Positions 53,272-61,298 of a stretch of 64,000 bases of DNA are shown here, in pieces. The position numbers and the translations under genes are program-made. This DNA comes from Streptomyces sp. ST2-7A (GTDB taxonomy: Bacteria; Actinomycetota; Actinomycetes; Streptomycetales; Streptomycetaceae). The stretch's first letter is position 1; every line of letters begins with the position of its first letter. Below the pieces are notes generated by a model. It saw nothing but the letters and a program-made list of their open reading frames with translations, was not told the origin of the DNA and made no database searches. Location of the stretch: assembly GCF_021390475.1 (NCBI RefSeq), contig NZ_JAJUWS010000029.1, positions 1 through 64,000 on the forward strand. Direction: 5' to 3'.

Positions 53272-54510
53272 ATGATCATAGGAAGAAGGGTGGCGGCGGC
53301 CCTCTGCGGCACACTCGCTGCCCTCATGACCGGTGCCCTCGCGGCCCCCGCCGCCGCCGAGCCCGTCCGCGAGACCGACCCCCCGAAGGTGAACTTCGTC
53401 CTCGACGTCAGCGGCTCGATGTCCGAACGCGACATCGACGGTGACACCCGGATGAACGCCGCCAAGCGCGCCTTCAACGATGTCATCGACTTCATCCCCG
53501 AGGGGGTGCACTTCGGTATCCGCACCCTCGGCGCCGACTACCCCGGTGACGACCGGGAGGGCCGCGGCTGCGTGGACAGCTCCCAGCTCTACCCCGTCGG
53601 GCCCGTCGACCGCACCGAGGCCAAGACCGCCGTCGCCACCCTCGCCCCCACCGGCTGGACCCCCATCGGCTACGCCCTCCAGGGCGCCGTGCGGGACCTC
53701 GGCGACGGCGACGGGATGCGCCGCATCGTCCTGATCACCGACGGCGAGGACTCCTGCGGTGACCCCGAGCCGTGCGAGGTGGCCCGTGAGCTCGCGGCCT
53801 CCGGCATCGGGCTGACCATCGACACCCTCGGCCTGACCCCCGCCGACTCCGCCGTGCGCGAGCAGCTCGGCTGCATCGCCGAGGCCACCGGCGGTACCTA
53901 CACCGCTGTCCAGGACACCGACCAACTCGCCGACCGCCTCAAGCAGATCGTCGAGCGCACCGCCGAGGTGCGGGTGGAGACCCCGACCGTCGTCGACGGC
54001 GCCGACGAGTGCGCCGACGCGCCCCTGCTGGGAGCCGGTGTCTACAGCGACCGCCAGGAGTTCGGCGAGCACCGTCGCTACCGTGTCCAGGTCGCCCCCG
54101 GCCGTGAACTGCGGGCCTCCGTCAGCGTCGCGGCCGACCGCCCCATGGACCGCGACCACGGCGTCCTGCTCCGCCTCCTCTCCGAGGACAGCCGCGAACT
54201 CGTGCGCGGCAGCACCGCCGGCCACGGGCGCACCGACGTCATCGCCACCGGCCTGCGTCACCCCTCCGAGGCCGAGTCCGAGGAAACCCTCTGCCTGGAG
54301 GTCTCCCACTCCTTCTCCGCCCCGGACGACGTCCAGCGCGCCCCCGGTATGCCCGTGGAGTTGACCGTCGACCTCGCCGCCGCCGCGGACACCCCGTCCG
54401 ACGTCGCCGCCTTCGGTCTCGCCCGGGGATGGTTCCCGCTGCTCGTCCTGACCCTCACCGGGCTCGCCGCCGGCGTGCTGTGGGGCCTGATCCGGAGGGT
54501 CCTGGCATGA
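53272..54510 (+). CDS. Secreted, membrane-anchored VWA-domain protein
   Basis: A 412-aa exported protein. The signal peptide (~1-29) ends in AAPAAAEP. A von Willebrand A domain (~38-230) has an intact MIDAS, DVSGSMS (45-51) with later Thr and Asp (LITDGEDSCG). A beta-sandwich domain (~245-375) follows. One C-terminal helix (WFPLLVLTLTGLAAGVLWG, ~386-405) and an Arg tail anchor it in the membrane. Several cysteines suggest disulfides. Its stop overlaps the next gene (ATGA), a secreted protein of matching topology, so the pair may form a complex. The ligand is unknown. Confidence 0.85.
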   Translation: MIIGRRVAAALCGTLAALMTGALAAPAAAEPVRETDPPKVNFVLDVSGSMSERDIDGDTRMNAAKRAFNDVIDFIPEGVHFGIRTLGADYPGDDREGRGCVDSSQLYPVGPVDRTEAKTAVATLAPTGWTPIGYALQGAVRDLGDGDGMRRIVLITDGEDSCGDPEPCEVARELAASGIGLTIDTLGLTPADSAVREQLGCIAEATGGTYTAVQDTDQLADRLKQIVERTAEVRVETPTVVDGADECADAPLLGAGVYSDRQEFGEHRRYRVQVAPGRELRASVSVAADRPMDRDHGVLLRLLSEDSRELVRGSTAGHGRTDVIATGLRHPSEAESEETLCLEVSHSFSAPDDVQRAPGMPVELTVDLAAAADTPSDVAAFGLARGWFPLLVLTLTGLAAGVLWGLIRRVLA

Positions 54511-55415
54511 CGCACACACCACGCGTCCCGCGCACCGAGCGGACGCGGCGATCGTCCCGACGCCCCGCCGGCCGCCTCCCCGCGGCCCTCGCGATCTGCG
54601 CCGCCCTCCTGCTGGGCACCGCCGCGCCGGCCCTCGCCGAGGACGAGGACGGCGACGGCACGGGGACCGACACCGGCACGCCGTCGACGGTGGCCGCCGG
54701 CACCTCCTTCCGGACCGCCGGTGTCCTGGAACAGGGCGGCACCGCGACCGCCCCGGCCACCATCGGCGAGTACCTCTACTGGGTCTTCCCGGTCGCCGCG
54801 GGCCAGAACGCCTCCGCCTCGGCCACCGTCACCTTCCGCGACCAGGGCGTGCGTTCCGGCGCCGGCACCTGGCGCCTGGACCTGTACGACGGGCTGCGCC
54901 GCCTCCAGCCGTGCACCGCCGGCCGCGCCGAGGACACCGCCGACGCCGGAGCCGACAGCCTCGTGCTGGACTGCACCCTGCGCACCGTCCGGGCCTGGGC
55001 CGAACCGTGGGCCAACGACCCGCTGCCGGGCGCCTACTACCTGCGACTGACCGCGGTGGACCTGCCCGAGGAGGATCTCGGCCTGCCCGTGGAGGTCACC
55101 CTGGAGGTCGGCGCCGAGGACGCCGGCGGGGCCCGGGCCCGGGGCGGCGAACTGCCCGCGCCGCTCGTCCTCACCAACCGCGCCGGTGAGCTCGACCCCG
55201 CACTCCCCGACGAGGACGCGGACGCCGAGGAGGCGGAGGACGGGGACGCCGAGGGCTCCGGCTCCGTGACCGGCGCCGGTGCCCTCACCGAACCGGAGGT
55301 CGGGTGGAACGGCGGATGGTGGAGCGACCGCTGGCTGTGGACGGGAGCCGGTGGGATCCTCGGCGGCCTCGCCGCCATCGCCGGTTACACCCTGGTGCGC
55401 CGACCCCGCGCCTGA
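54507..55415 (+). CDS. Secreted, C-terminally membrane-anchored protein paired with the VWA protein
   Basis: A 302-aa protein with an Arg-rich signal peptide (~1-44, ending PALAED), an extracytoplasmic beta-rich domain (~60-205) with two cysteines (QPCTAG and LDCTLR), an acidic Asp/Glu linker and a C-terminal membrane helix followed by VRRPRA. It resembles the second half of the upstream VWA protein in layout (GEYLYWVFPVAAGQN compares with EHRRYRVQVAPGREL). No named family is assigned. Coupling by ATGA suggests a stoichiometric partner at the cell surface. Confidence 0.75.
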   Translation: MTHTPRVPRTERTRRSSRRPAGRLPAALAICAALLLGTAAPALAEDEDGDGTGTDTGTPSTVAAGTSFRTAGVLEQGGTATAPATIGEYLYWVFPVAAGQNASASATVTFRDQGVRSGAGTWRLDLYDGLRRLQPCTAGRAEDTADAGADSLVLDCTLRTVRAWAEPWANDPLPGAYYLRLTAVDLPEEDLGLPVEVTLEVGAEDAGGARARGGELPAPLVLTNRAGELDPALPDEDADAEEAEDGDAEGSGSVTGAGALTEPEVGWNGGWWSDRWLWTGAGGILGGLAAIAGYTLVRRPRA

Positions 55416-55419
55416 TTTC

Positions 55420-55454
55420 CGCGACGCCCCGCCGGCCCCCGGCGGGGCATCGCG
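55420..55454 (+). terminator. First hairpin after the VWA operon
   Basis: A 16-bp stem (55420-55435 with 55439-55454, one C-A mismatch) and 3-nt loop right after the stop codon. Confidence 0.65.
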
Positions 55455-55488
55455 TGCCCGGGACCGACAGCGGGTCGGTCCCGGGCAC
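55454..55488. terminator. Second hairpin, shared with the convergent acetyltransferase gene
   Basis: A perfect 15-bp stem GTGCCCGGGACCGAC (55454-55468) with its complement at 55474-55488 and loop AGCGG, lying between two convergent genes. Confidence 0.7.
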
Positions 55489-55534
55489 CTCGCGCACGGC
55501 GGCCGGTCGGTCCCGGCCGGTCGGTTCCGCCGTC

Positions 55535-56053
55535 TCAGTCCCGCAGTTCCTCCGCCAGCAGATCCAGCAGCATCCCGTCGCTCCACTCGCCGGTCACGTG
55601 GTCGTACCAGTACCGGCGCAGCACCCCCACCCGTTGGAACCCGCACCGTTCGTACACCGCGATCGCCCCCGCGTTGCGCGCGTCGGGGTCGATGGCCAAC
55701 CGGTGGTGACCCCGCGTCCCGATCAGCCAGCGCGCCATCGTGCGAACGGTGTCGCCGCCCAGTCCCCGACCGTGGAAGTCCGGGTGCAGGAACAGGTCCA
55801 TGCCCGCGTGCCGGTAGTCCGGGTCGGGCTCCTCGTACCACTGGACCATGCCGATGACGCGGTCCTCCAGCGTCACAGCCAACACGGTGTGATCCTCGGC
55901 CGCCAACTCCGCCATCATGTTCGGCCACACCCACCACCGGGCGACCTCCGGCGCCGCCAGGGCCTCCCTGAACGCCGGCGCGTCCGTCTCACCGGCCCGC
56001 CGCAGCACGATCCGCCGCCCGACGATCGACGCGCCGCTCTCCTCGGTGCTCAT
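55535..56053 (-). CDS. GNAT-family acetyltransferase, AAC(6')-like
   Basis: A 172-aa acetyl-CoA-dependent N-acetyltransferase. The order of motifs (IVLRRAGETDAPAF, WWVWPN, VIGMVQWYEEPDPDYRHAGMD, the acetyl-CoA loop HGRGLGGDTVRTMARWL, then RNAGAIAVYERCGFQRVG) closely follows aminoglycoside 6'-N-acetyltransferases of the AAC(6')-Ib type. In a streptomycete it may be a chromosomal acetyltransferase with another substrate. The ATG at 56053 is chosen because upstream residues are Arg/Gly-rich. It is divergent from the nuclease-helicase cluster. Confidence 0.83.
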   Translation of the reverse strand: MSTEESGASIVGRRIVLRRAGETDAPAFREALAAPEVARWWVWPNMMAELAAEDHTVLAVTLEDRVIGMVQWYEEPDPDYRHAGMDLFLHPDFHGRGLGGDTVRTMARWLIGTRGHHRLAIDPDARNAGAIAVYERCGFQRVGVLRRYWYDHVTGEWSDGMLLDLLAEELRD

Positions 56054-56183
56054 GACGGACAGTGAACCCCCGACACGCGGCCTCCCACCCGGAGGTCCGG
56101 GGCGCGTGCGGCCCACCGCCGGACCGCGCGGCGGGCGTGCGCGCCGGGCATCGTGAGCCCCACCGGGGCGACGGGACACCCCA

Positions 56184-56189
56184 TAGGGT
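56184..56189 (+). promoter_or_regulatory. -10 element TAGGGT for the 56196 gene
   Basis: TAGGGT ends 6 nt before the GTG at 56196. GGGAGC in the gap might also act as a weak ribosome-binding site, so leaderless translation is likely but not certain. Confidence 0.5.
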
Positions 56190-56195
56190 GGGAGC

Positions 56196-57029
56196 GTGAC
56201 CCCCTCGCCGGAGGAACCGCGGGCCCGCGCCGCCGAGCTGCGCGCCGTGCTGCGGGACGCCATCCGGAGCCGGGACCGCGCCCTCGCCGCCCGGGCCCGC
56301 CGCGAGCTGCGAACGATCGAGGCCGCCCGGGCAGCCGCCACCGGTGGCGCCACCGGTGCGCGGGGGGAGCGGGGCGGAATCGACCGCACCACCGCCGACC
56401 GTCCCCTCCCACCCGCCCGGGACCGGGTCCGTCGAGCCCTCGTCCTCCTCGGAGCCCCCGCCGCGCCCAAGCTGCTCTCCACCGTCCACGAGGCCTTCTT
56501 CGGCGAACCCCTCATCCCCTCCCGCATCGCCTCCCTGCGGCGCGACGAGGAACGTTCCTTCGCCGCCAAGGGGCCGGCCCGTGCCCCATACGTCTGCGCG
56601 GCTCTCACGCACGACCGCTTCGCCCCCGTGCGCGGATTGCTGGCGCTCTCCGACCGGCCGCTGGAGTATCGGGTCATCGGTCCCCTCGGGCCCCGCGTCG
56701 ACCACCTCACCCACATTCGCAACCTCGCCGTCCGGGTACGGGAGATCCGGGCGGCCGGTGACGCCGAATCACCGGCCGCCGCCGGGTTGTTGCGCCGTTT
56801 CGCCCTCACCGTTCCCGGCTCCCACCGGATCGGCGACGGCCCCGCCCCCGATCCGGACCTCGACCTCCTCATCCGGGCGGTCGAGGCCGAGGCCCTGGTG
56901 CACAGGGACGCGGACGATCGCCACCGGCGTGCCGCCGCGGCCCGGGCCCGTGCCCAACTCCCTTTCGAGCGACAGTTGTTCGGGGCGACCCCGTTGCAGG
57001 TCATCCGGCCTGTCACCGACCTGACGTAG
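56196..57029 (+). CDS. Unknown protein at the head of the nuclease-helicase cluster
   Basis: A 277-aa cytoplasmic protein of no family I recognise. Residues 1-50 form an Arg/Ala/Glu-rich helix or coiled coil. Residues ~70-165 look like a winged-helix region (VRRALVLLGAPAAPKLLSTV, then a FFGEPLIPSRIASLRRDEER segment and APYVCAALTHDRFAPVRGLL). The rest is helical and Arg-rich. The 32-nt gap to the Cas4-like gene and shared direction suggest functional linkage. TAGCCT at 57027, overlapping the stop codon, may give the next genes their own promoter. DNA binding or transcription control is a guess from the fold-like pattern. Confidence 0.7.
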   Translation: MTPSPEEPRARAAELRAVLRDAIRSRDRALAARARRELRTIEAARAAATGGATGARGERGGIDRTTADRPLPPARDRVRRALVLLGAPAAPKLLSTVHEAFFGEPLIPSRIASLRRDEERSFAAKGPARAPYVCAALTHDRFAPVRGLLALSDRPLEYRVIGPLGPRVDHLTHIRNLAVRVREIRAAGDAESPAAAGLLRRFALTVPGSHRIGDGPAPDPDLDLLIRAVEAEALVHRDADDRHRRAAAARARAQLPFERQLFGATPLQVIRPVTDLT

Positions 57030-57061
57030 CCTGTGCCCCACCGTCCACCCGAGAAGAGACC

Positions 57062-58312
57062 ATGTCCACGCACCAGCCCGAGGACCGCCTCGCGAGCCTG
57101 CGCGGTCCGCTCGCCCCGGAGCCCTGCACGGCGCGCGGTATCACCGCCCTGACCGCCAACCCCGGTTGTTCCCGCCGCGCCGTTCTCGACGCCGCCGGCG
57201 TCGACAAGGCGACACTCGCCGAACGCCTGGGTCGGCCGGCCCGGTTCGGTCAGTCCCCCTTCGCCCTCGCGCGGGGCCGCGCCTTCGAGGCCATGGTCAA
57301 GGCCAACGGCTACGCCGAACTCATCGCGCTGCTGCGCGAGAACCTCGGGGCCCCCGTCGAGGAGGCGGCCGTCGCCGATCTCAACGAGGTCGCCGGCAGC
57401 GCCTCCCCGGCCCTGCGGGCCCGGGAGACCGAGCGGGTGTTCGATCGCCTGGCGGGCGGTGACGAGGAGCGCGTCCTCCTCGACCACCCCGTACTGGAGT
57501 TGGAGGTCGCCGGTCGCACCGCCCTGCTGGAGCCGGACGCCGTCACCCACCGTGTCGGCGGTCGGTTCCACGTCGTGGAGATCAAGTCCTTCGCCGTCAT
57601 CGACGGTCAGGCCGACCCCGCCAAGACGGCCGAGGCCGCCAAGCAGGCCGCCGTCTACGTCATCGCCCTGCGCCGCCTGCTGGAGCGCCTCGGTCACGAT
57701 CCCGAGCTGGTCGCCCCCGAGTTCCTGTTGGTCTGTCCGAAGGACTTCTCCCAGCGGCCGATCCTGGCCCGGATCGACGTGCGCCAGGAGATCGAGGCCA
57801 TCGGCTTCCAGCTCTCCCGACTGCGCCGTGCCGACGACCTGGCCCGTCCGCTGCCGGCGGGCGCCACCCTGGACCTGAGCACCCGGCCCGACGGCGCCCC
57901 CACCCGCACCGACACCGAACTCGCCGGCACCGTCGCCGCCCTGGACACCCACTACACCCCCGACTGCCTGGGCTACTGCGACCTCGCCCGACACTGTCGC
58001 GCCGAGGCCGTCGAGACGGCCCGCCCCGGGCGTCTGGGGGGTCGGGCCCGTGACGACCTGCCGGGCATCGACTCCACCCGTGTCGCCCTGTCCCTCATCG
58101 ACACCCCCGGCGACCGCGGCGAGCCCGACGACCCCGACCGGGCCGAGGTCGCCGAACGCCTGCGCGCCGCGGCCCGGTTGTACGACCTGCGGCGTCCGCC
58201 CGGCCCCCGTGTGTCTTCCGTGCCCTTCGCGCGGTCCGGGCCGTCGGGGTCGATCGAGCCGTCGGGGTCGTCGGGGTCGGCCGACACCATCGCCGGGAGG
58301 AGCGTCGGATGA
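57062..58312 (+). CDS. Cas4/RecB-like Fe-S nuclease, first gene of a coupled trio
   Basis: A 416-aa PD-(D/E)XK nuclease. Asp159 (LEPDAV), Glu173 and Lys175 (VVEIKSF) and the RecB-type QxxxY motif (Gln195, Tyr199 in KQAAVY) are all present. Cys36 before the domain and Cys302/306/312 after it (CLGYCDLARHC) reproduce the split four-cysteine Fe-S arrangement of Cas4 and AddB. The last ~60 residues are Gly/Ser-rich linker. The family cuts or trims single-stranded DNA ends. There is no cas1, cas2 or repeat array nearby. GAGAAG precedes the ATG. The stop overlaps the next gene (ATGA). Nuclease identity is fairly sure, the role is not. Confidence 0.8.
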   Translation: MSTHQPEDRLASLRGPLAPEPCTARGITALTANPGCSRRAVLDAAGVDKATLAERLGRPARFGQSPFALARGRAFEAMVKANGYAELIALLRENLGAPVEEAAVADLNEVAGSASPALRARETERVFDRLAGGDEERVLLDHPVLELEVAGRTALLEPDAVTHRVGGRFHVVEIKSFAVIDGQADPAKTAEAAKQAAVYVIALRRLLERLGHDPELVAPEFLLVCPKDFSQRPILARIDVRQEIEAIGFQLSRLRRADDLARPLPAGATLDLSTRPDGAPTRTDTELAGTVAALDTHYTPDCLGYCDLARHCRAEAVETARPGRLGGRARDDLPGIDSTRVALSLIDTPGDRGEPDDPDRAEVAERLRAAARLYDLRRPPGPRVSSVPFARSGPSGSIEPSGSSGSADTIAGRSVG

Positions 58313-59808
58313 GCCTGCTGACCACCGTCGCCGGCCTGCGCGCGGCACAGGCCGGCGTCGCCCAACCGCTGACCACCGTGCGCCACGCCCACATCGACGA
58401 CCACCCCCTCGTCCTCATCCCCCTCACCCTCGCCGGCGAGGCCTGCGCCCCGCTTGCCGCGATGCTCGGCACCGACCGCGACCGGCCCGTCCTGCTGACC
58501 GTTCCCCAACCCCGTGACCGCACGCTGCGCTTCCGCTTCGCCGAGGAACTCGCCGACCTCCTGCTGCCCCGGATCGAGGAGTGCCGGGCGGAGAGCGAGA
58601 CCTACGAGGCGGGCCGGCCGAAGGAGGAGCGCGAGCGGTACACCCGCGCCCCCCAGATTCTGGTGCCCAACCCGGGCGGCATCGAGTTCGTCCGCCTGCT
58701 GGGCCGTTCCACCCGCCTGCGTCGCACCGACGGCCCGCACGCCGTCGCCCCCACCGTCCCGCTCCTGGGCAACTGGCTCACCTGGTTCGCCGATCGCACA
58801 GACTTCCCCGGCTCCGGCCTCCTCCTGGCCATGACCCGGCTGCTCACCGACCACTGGGCCACCGGCCAGAGCCCCACCGAGAACGCGCACCTGCCCTCCC
58901 TCATGGCGTGGATCGACCCGCCCCCCGGCCGAACCGGCGCCGAGGCGGCCCTCCTCGCCGAGGACCCCGGCACCCACCCACCCGCCGGCCCCACCACCGA
59001 CCCGGTCTTCGACCGCACCCTGCACGAGCTGACCACCGCTCGCGACGCAGCCCCCGACGACCGCGCCCGCGCGGCCGTCGACCTCCTCATCGCCGACGAA
59101 CTGCGCTCCCAACTCGCCCCCACCTGGGAGCTGATGTGGCGGGGTGTCGACCTGCTGCGCGCCCTGCCGGCTGCCGGCCGGGTCCCCGACCGCCGTGCCG
59201 TGGACCGCACCGTCTTCACCCACTACGCGACCTACCTGGAGGAGGACGGCCGCCCCCGCGCCCGTCGCGACCACGCCGCCTCCGCCGCCCGCAGACTCTC
59301 CCACCTGGAGGACTCCGCCGCCCGGTACGAGACCGAGCGCGCCTTCGACGACCCCCTGGTGATGGCCCGGTACGAGCTGACCGGCGAGGCGTTCACCGGC
59401 ACGGTGATCGACCGCGACCCCGACCGGATGATCGAGAACGGCCGGTCCCGCCTCTTCCGTCCCGGCCTCACCCTGCGCGTGGACACCCGACCCCTGCTCG
59501 CGCCCGGCACCGCCGTGCGCTGCGCCGGGCGCGACGGGCTGAAGGCGGAGATCCTCGACCGCCGGGAGGTCCCCGGCGCCGGCTGGGAGATCGAGCTCCG
59601 GTTGACCGGTGGCCTCGGCCGGGTCCGCAAACCGCCCGCCCCCGAGGGGGTGATCCCCGACCTCGGCGAGGAACTGTGCTGGACCACCCTCGGCGGCTAC
59701 ATGACGCCCGCCCCGCTGCCGGCCGAGGAGGAGACCCCCTGGACCCACGGCGGGCCGCCGCAGCCGTACGAACCCACCCCCGACGACGCCGAGGAGAGCT
59801 GGGGATGA
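58309..59808 (+). CDS. Unknown 499-aa protein between nuclease and helicase
   Basis: No family is recognised. The N-terminal half begins LLTTVAGLRAAQAGVAQPLT and carries a conserved-looking LVPNPGGIEFVRLLGRS near residue 117. The middle is helical, with a DRTLHELTTARDAAPDDRAR stretch near 244. The C-terminal third (~345-475) looks like a beta-rich nucleic-acid-binding fold (YELTGEAFTGTVIDRDPDR, GTAVRCAGRDGLKAEILD). Overlaps on both sides (ATGA with the nuclease and with the helicase) imply a fixed-ratio complex. It could be a scaffold or DNA-binding subunit of a split nuclease-helicase machine. Confidence 0.78.
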   Translation: MSLLTTVAGLRAAQAGVAQPLTTVRHAHIDDHPLVLIPLTLAGEACAPLAAMLGTDRDRPVLLTVPQPRDRTLRFRFAEELADLLLPRIEECRAESETYEAGRPKEERERYTRAPQILVPNPGGIEFVRLLGRSTRLRRTDGPHAVAPTVPLLGNWLTWFADRTDFPGSGLLLAMTRLLTDHWATGQSPTENAHLPSLMAWIDPPPGRTGAEAALLAEDPGTHPPAGPTTDPVFDRTLHELTTARDAAPDDRARAAVDLLIADELRSQLAPTWELMWRGVDLLRALPAAGRVPDRRAVDRTVFTHYATYLEEDGRPRARRDHAASAARRLSHLEDSAARYETERAFDDPLVMARYELTGEAFTGTVIDRDPDRMIENGRSRLFRPGLTLRVDTRPLLAPGTAVRCAGRDGLKAEILDRREVPGAGWEIELRLTGGLGRVRKPPAPEGVIPDLGEELCWTTLGGYMTPAPLPAEEETPWTHGGPPQPYEPTPDDAEESWG

Positions 59809-61151
59809 CGCTCACCGACGTTCCACCGGCCGCCGACGCCCCGCCGGGCGCCCGGGCGGACGCCGCCGTCGCCCGGGTCCTCGCCGACCTCGACACCACC
59901 ACCGAACGCGGCATCGTCGTCGACTCCCCGCCCGGAGCGGGCAAGTCCACCCTCGTCATCCGCGCCACCGGCCACCTCGCCGAGCGGGGGAGACCGGTGA
60001 TGATCGCCGCCCAGACCAACGAACAGGTCGACGACCTCGTGGACCGCCTGGCCGGCACCCACCCCGGGCTGGCCATCGGCCGTCTGCACGCCACCGGCCA
60101 CGTGTTGCCGCCCCGGGTCACCCGGCACCCCCGGGTGACGGGGGCCGCGAAGATCGATCCGCTGCGCGACCTCCCGGTCGTCGTCGGCACCGCCGCCAAG
60201 TGGGCGCACGTGGACACCACCCCCTGGGACTGGGCCATCGTCGACGAGGCGTACCAGATGCGCTCCGACGCACTACTGCGCACCGCCCGGCTCTTCGAAC
60301 GCGCCCTGTTCGTGGGCGACCCCGGGCAGCTCGATCCCTTCGCCACCGTCGAGACCGACCGCTGGACCGGCCTGAGCTGGAATCCGATGAGCAACGCCGT
60401 GGACGTCGTGCTCGCCCACAACCCCACCATGCACAGCCGTCGGCTCCCCGTCTCCTGGCGGTTGCCTGAGACCGCCGCACCCCTGGTGCGGGACGCCTTC
60501 TACCCCTTCCAGCCGTTCGTCTCCGGTACGGTCGCCGCCGACCGCGTGCTGACCCTCGACCCCGCCCCGCAGCCCGCCGACGACCCCCGGGACACCGTGC
60601 TCGACCGGGCAGCCGCCGGCGGCTGGGGATACCTCGAACTCCCCGAACGCCACACCCTGCGCACCGACGGACAACTCGCCGACGCCCTCGCGACCACCAC
60701 CGACCACCTGCTGCGCCGCGCCCCGCTGGCCAACGGCGAACCGATCGGAGCCGACCGGGTGGCCATCGGCACCGCCCACAACGACCAGGCCGCCGCCGTC
60801 CGCGACCGCCTCGCCGCCCTCGGCCCGCACCTGGCCGACGTCACCGTGGACACCGCCAACAAGCTCCAGGGGCGGGAGTTCGACGTCACCCTGATCTGGC
60901 ACCCGCTGTCGGGACGGACCGACGCGAGCGCCTTCCACCTGGAGACGGGACGACTGTGCGTGCTGCTCTCCCGGCACCGGCACGCCTGCGTGGTCGTCGC
61001 CCGGGCCGGGATCCGGGAGTTGTTGGACCGCCACCCCACGACCCGGCCGGTCCACCTCGACGTGCCGCCGAAGTTCCCGGATGGTTGGCGGGCCCACCAG
61101 TTGGTCCTCGACCACCTCGACCGCCCCGCCCACCGCGTCCCCACCGGCTGA
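59805..61151 (+). CDS. Compact SF1 helicase, UPF1/Dna2-like
   Basis: A 448-aa superfamily-1 helicase: Walker A SPPGAGKST (41-49), motif Ia AAQTNEQVDDLV, Walker B IVDEA (145-149), motif III FVGDPGQL (169-176), a motif IV-like SWRLP (217-221), motif V TANKLQGREFDVTLI (350-364) and motif VI LLSRHRHACVVV (387-398). Motif V/VI wording is that of the UPF1/Dna2 group, yet the protein lacks their large inserts. It probably unwinds DNA for the Cas4-like nuclease two genes upstream, a split version of Dna2. A hairpin overlaps its stop codon. Confidence 0.82.
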   Translation: MTLTDVPPAADAPPGARADAAVARVLADLDTTTERGIVVDSPPGAGKSTLVIRATGHLAERGRPVMIAAQTNEQVDDLVDRLAGTHPGLAIGRLHATGHVLPPRVTRHPRVTGAAKIDPLRDLPVVVGTAAKWAHVDTTPWDWAIVDEAYQMRSDALLRTARLFERALFVGDPGQLDPFATVETDRWTGLSWNPMSNAVDVVLAHNPTMHSRRLPVSWRLPETAAPLVRDAFYPFQPFVSGTVAADRVLTLDPAPQPADDPRDTVLDRAAAGGWGYLELPERHTLRTDGQLADALATTTDHLLRRAPLANGEPIGADRVAIGTAHNDQAAAVRDRLAALGPHLADVTVDTANKLQGREFDVTLIWHPLSGRTDASAFHLETGRLCVLLSRHRHACVVVARAGIRELLDRHPTTRPVHLDVPPKFPDGWRAHQLVLDHLDRPAHRVPTG

Positions 61152-61169
61152 GCCGGTGGGGACGCGGTG
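61131..61169 (+). terminator. Terminator overlapping the helicase stop codon
   Basis: A perfect 18-bp stem pairs 61131-61148, the last helicase codons, with 61152-61169. The 3-nt loop is exactly the TGA stop. Terminating ribosomes would compete with folding of the stem. Confidence 0.8.
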
Positions 61170-61285
61170 GGGGCGACCCGGAGCGGGGGTCGGCCGGCGG
61201 CGTCCGGCCCCCGCTTCCCCGCGCCGGACGGCGGGAATTCGATGTGACGTCACGGTGGGGCCGAACCGGCGAAGCGTTCCTGCCC

Positions 61286-61291
61286 TACACT
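61286..61291 (+). promoter_or_regulatory. -10 element TACACT for the 61299 methyltransferase
   Basis: TACACT ends 7 nt before the GTG at 61299, again matching the leaderless layout and separating this gene from the nuclease-helicase operon. Confidence 0.6.
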
Positions 61292-61298
61292 TCGCCCC

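Noticed and set aside
57062..58312. Cas4 as part of a CRISPR-Cas locus
   Set aside because: No cas1, cas2, effector gene or repeat array occurs in the window. The nuclease is coupled to a helicase and an unknown protein instead.
56196..61151. Mobile element or genomic island
   Set aside because: No integrase, transposase, tRNA junction, direct repeat ends or change in base composition was seen around the nuclease-helicase cluster.
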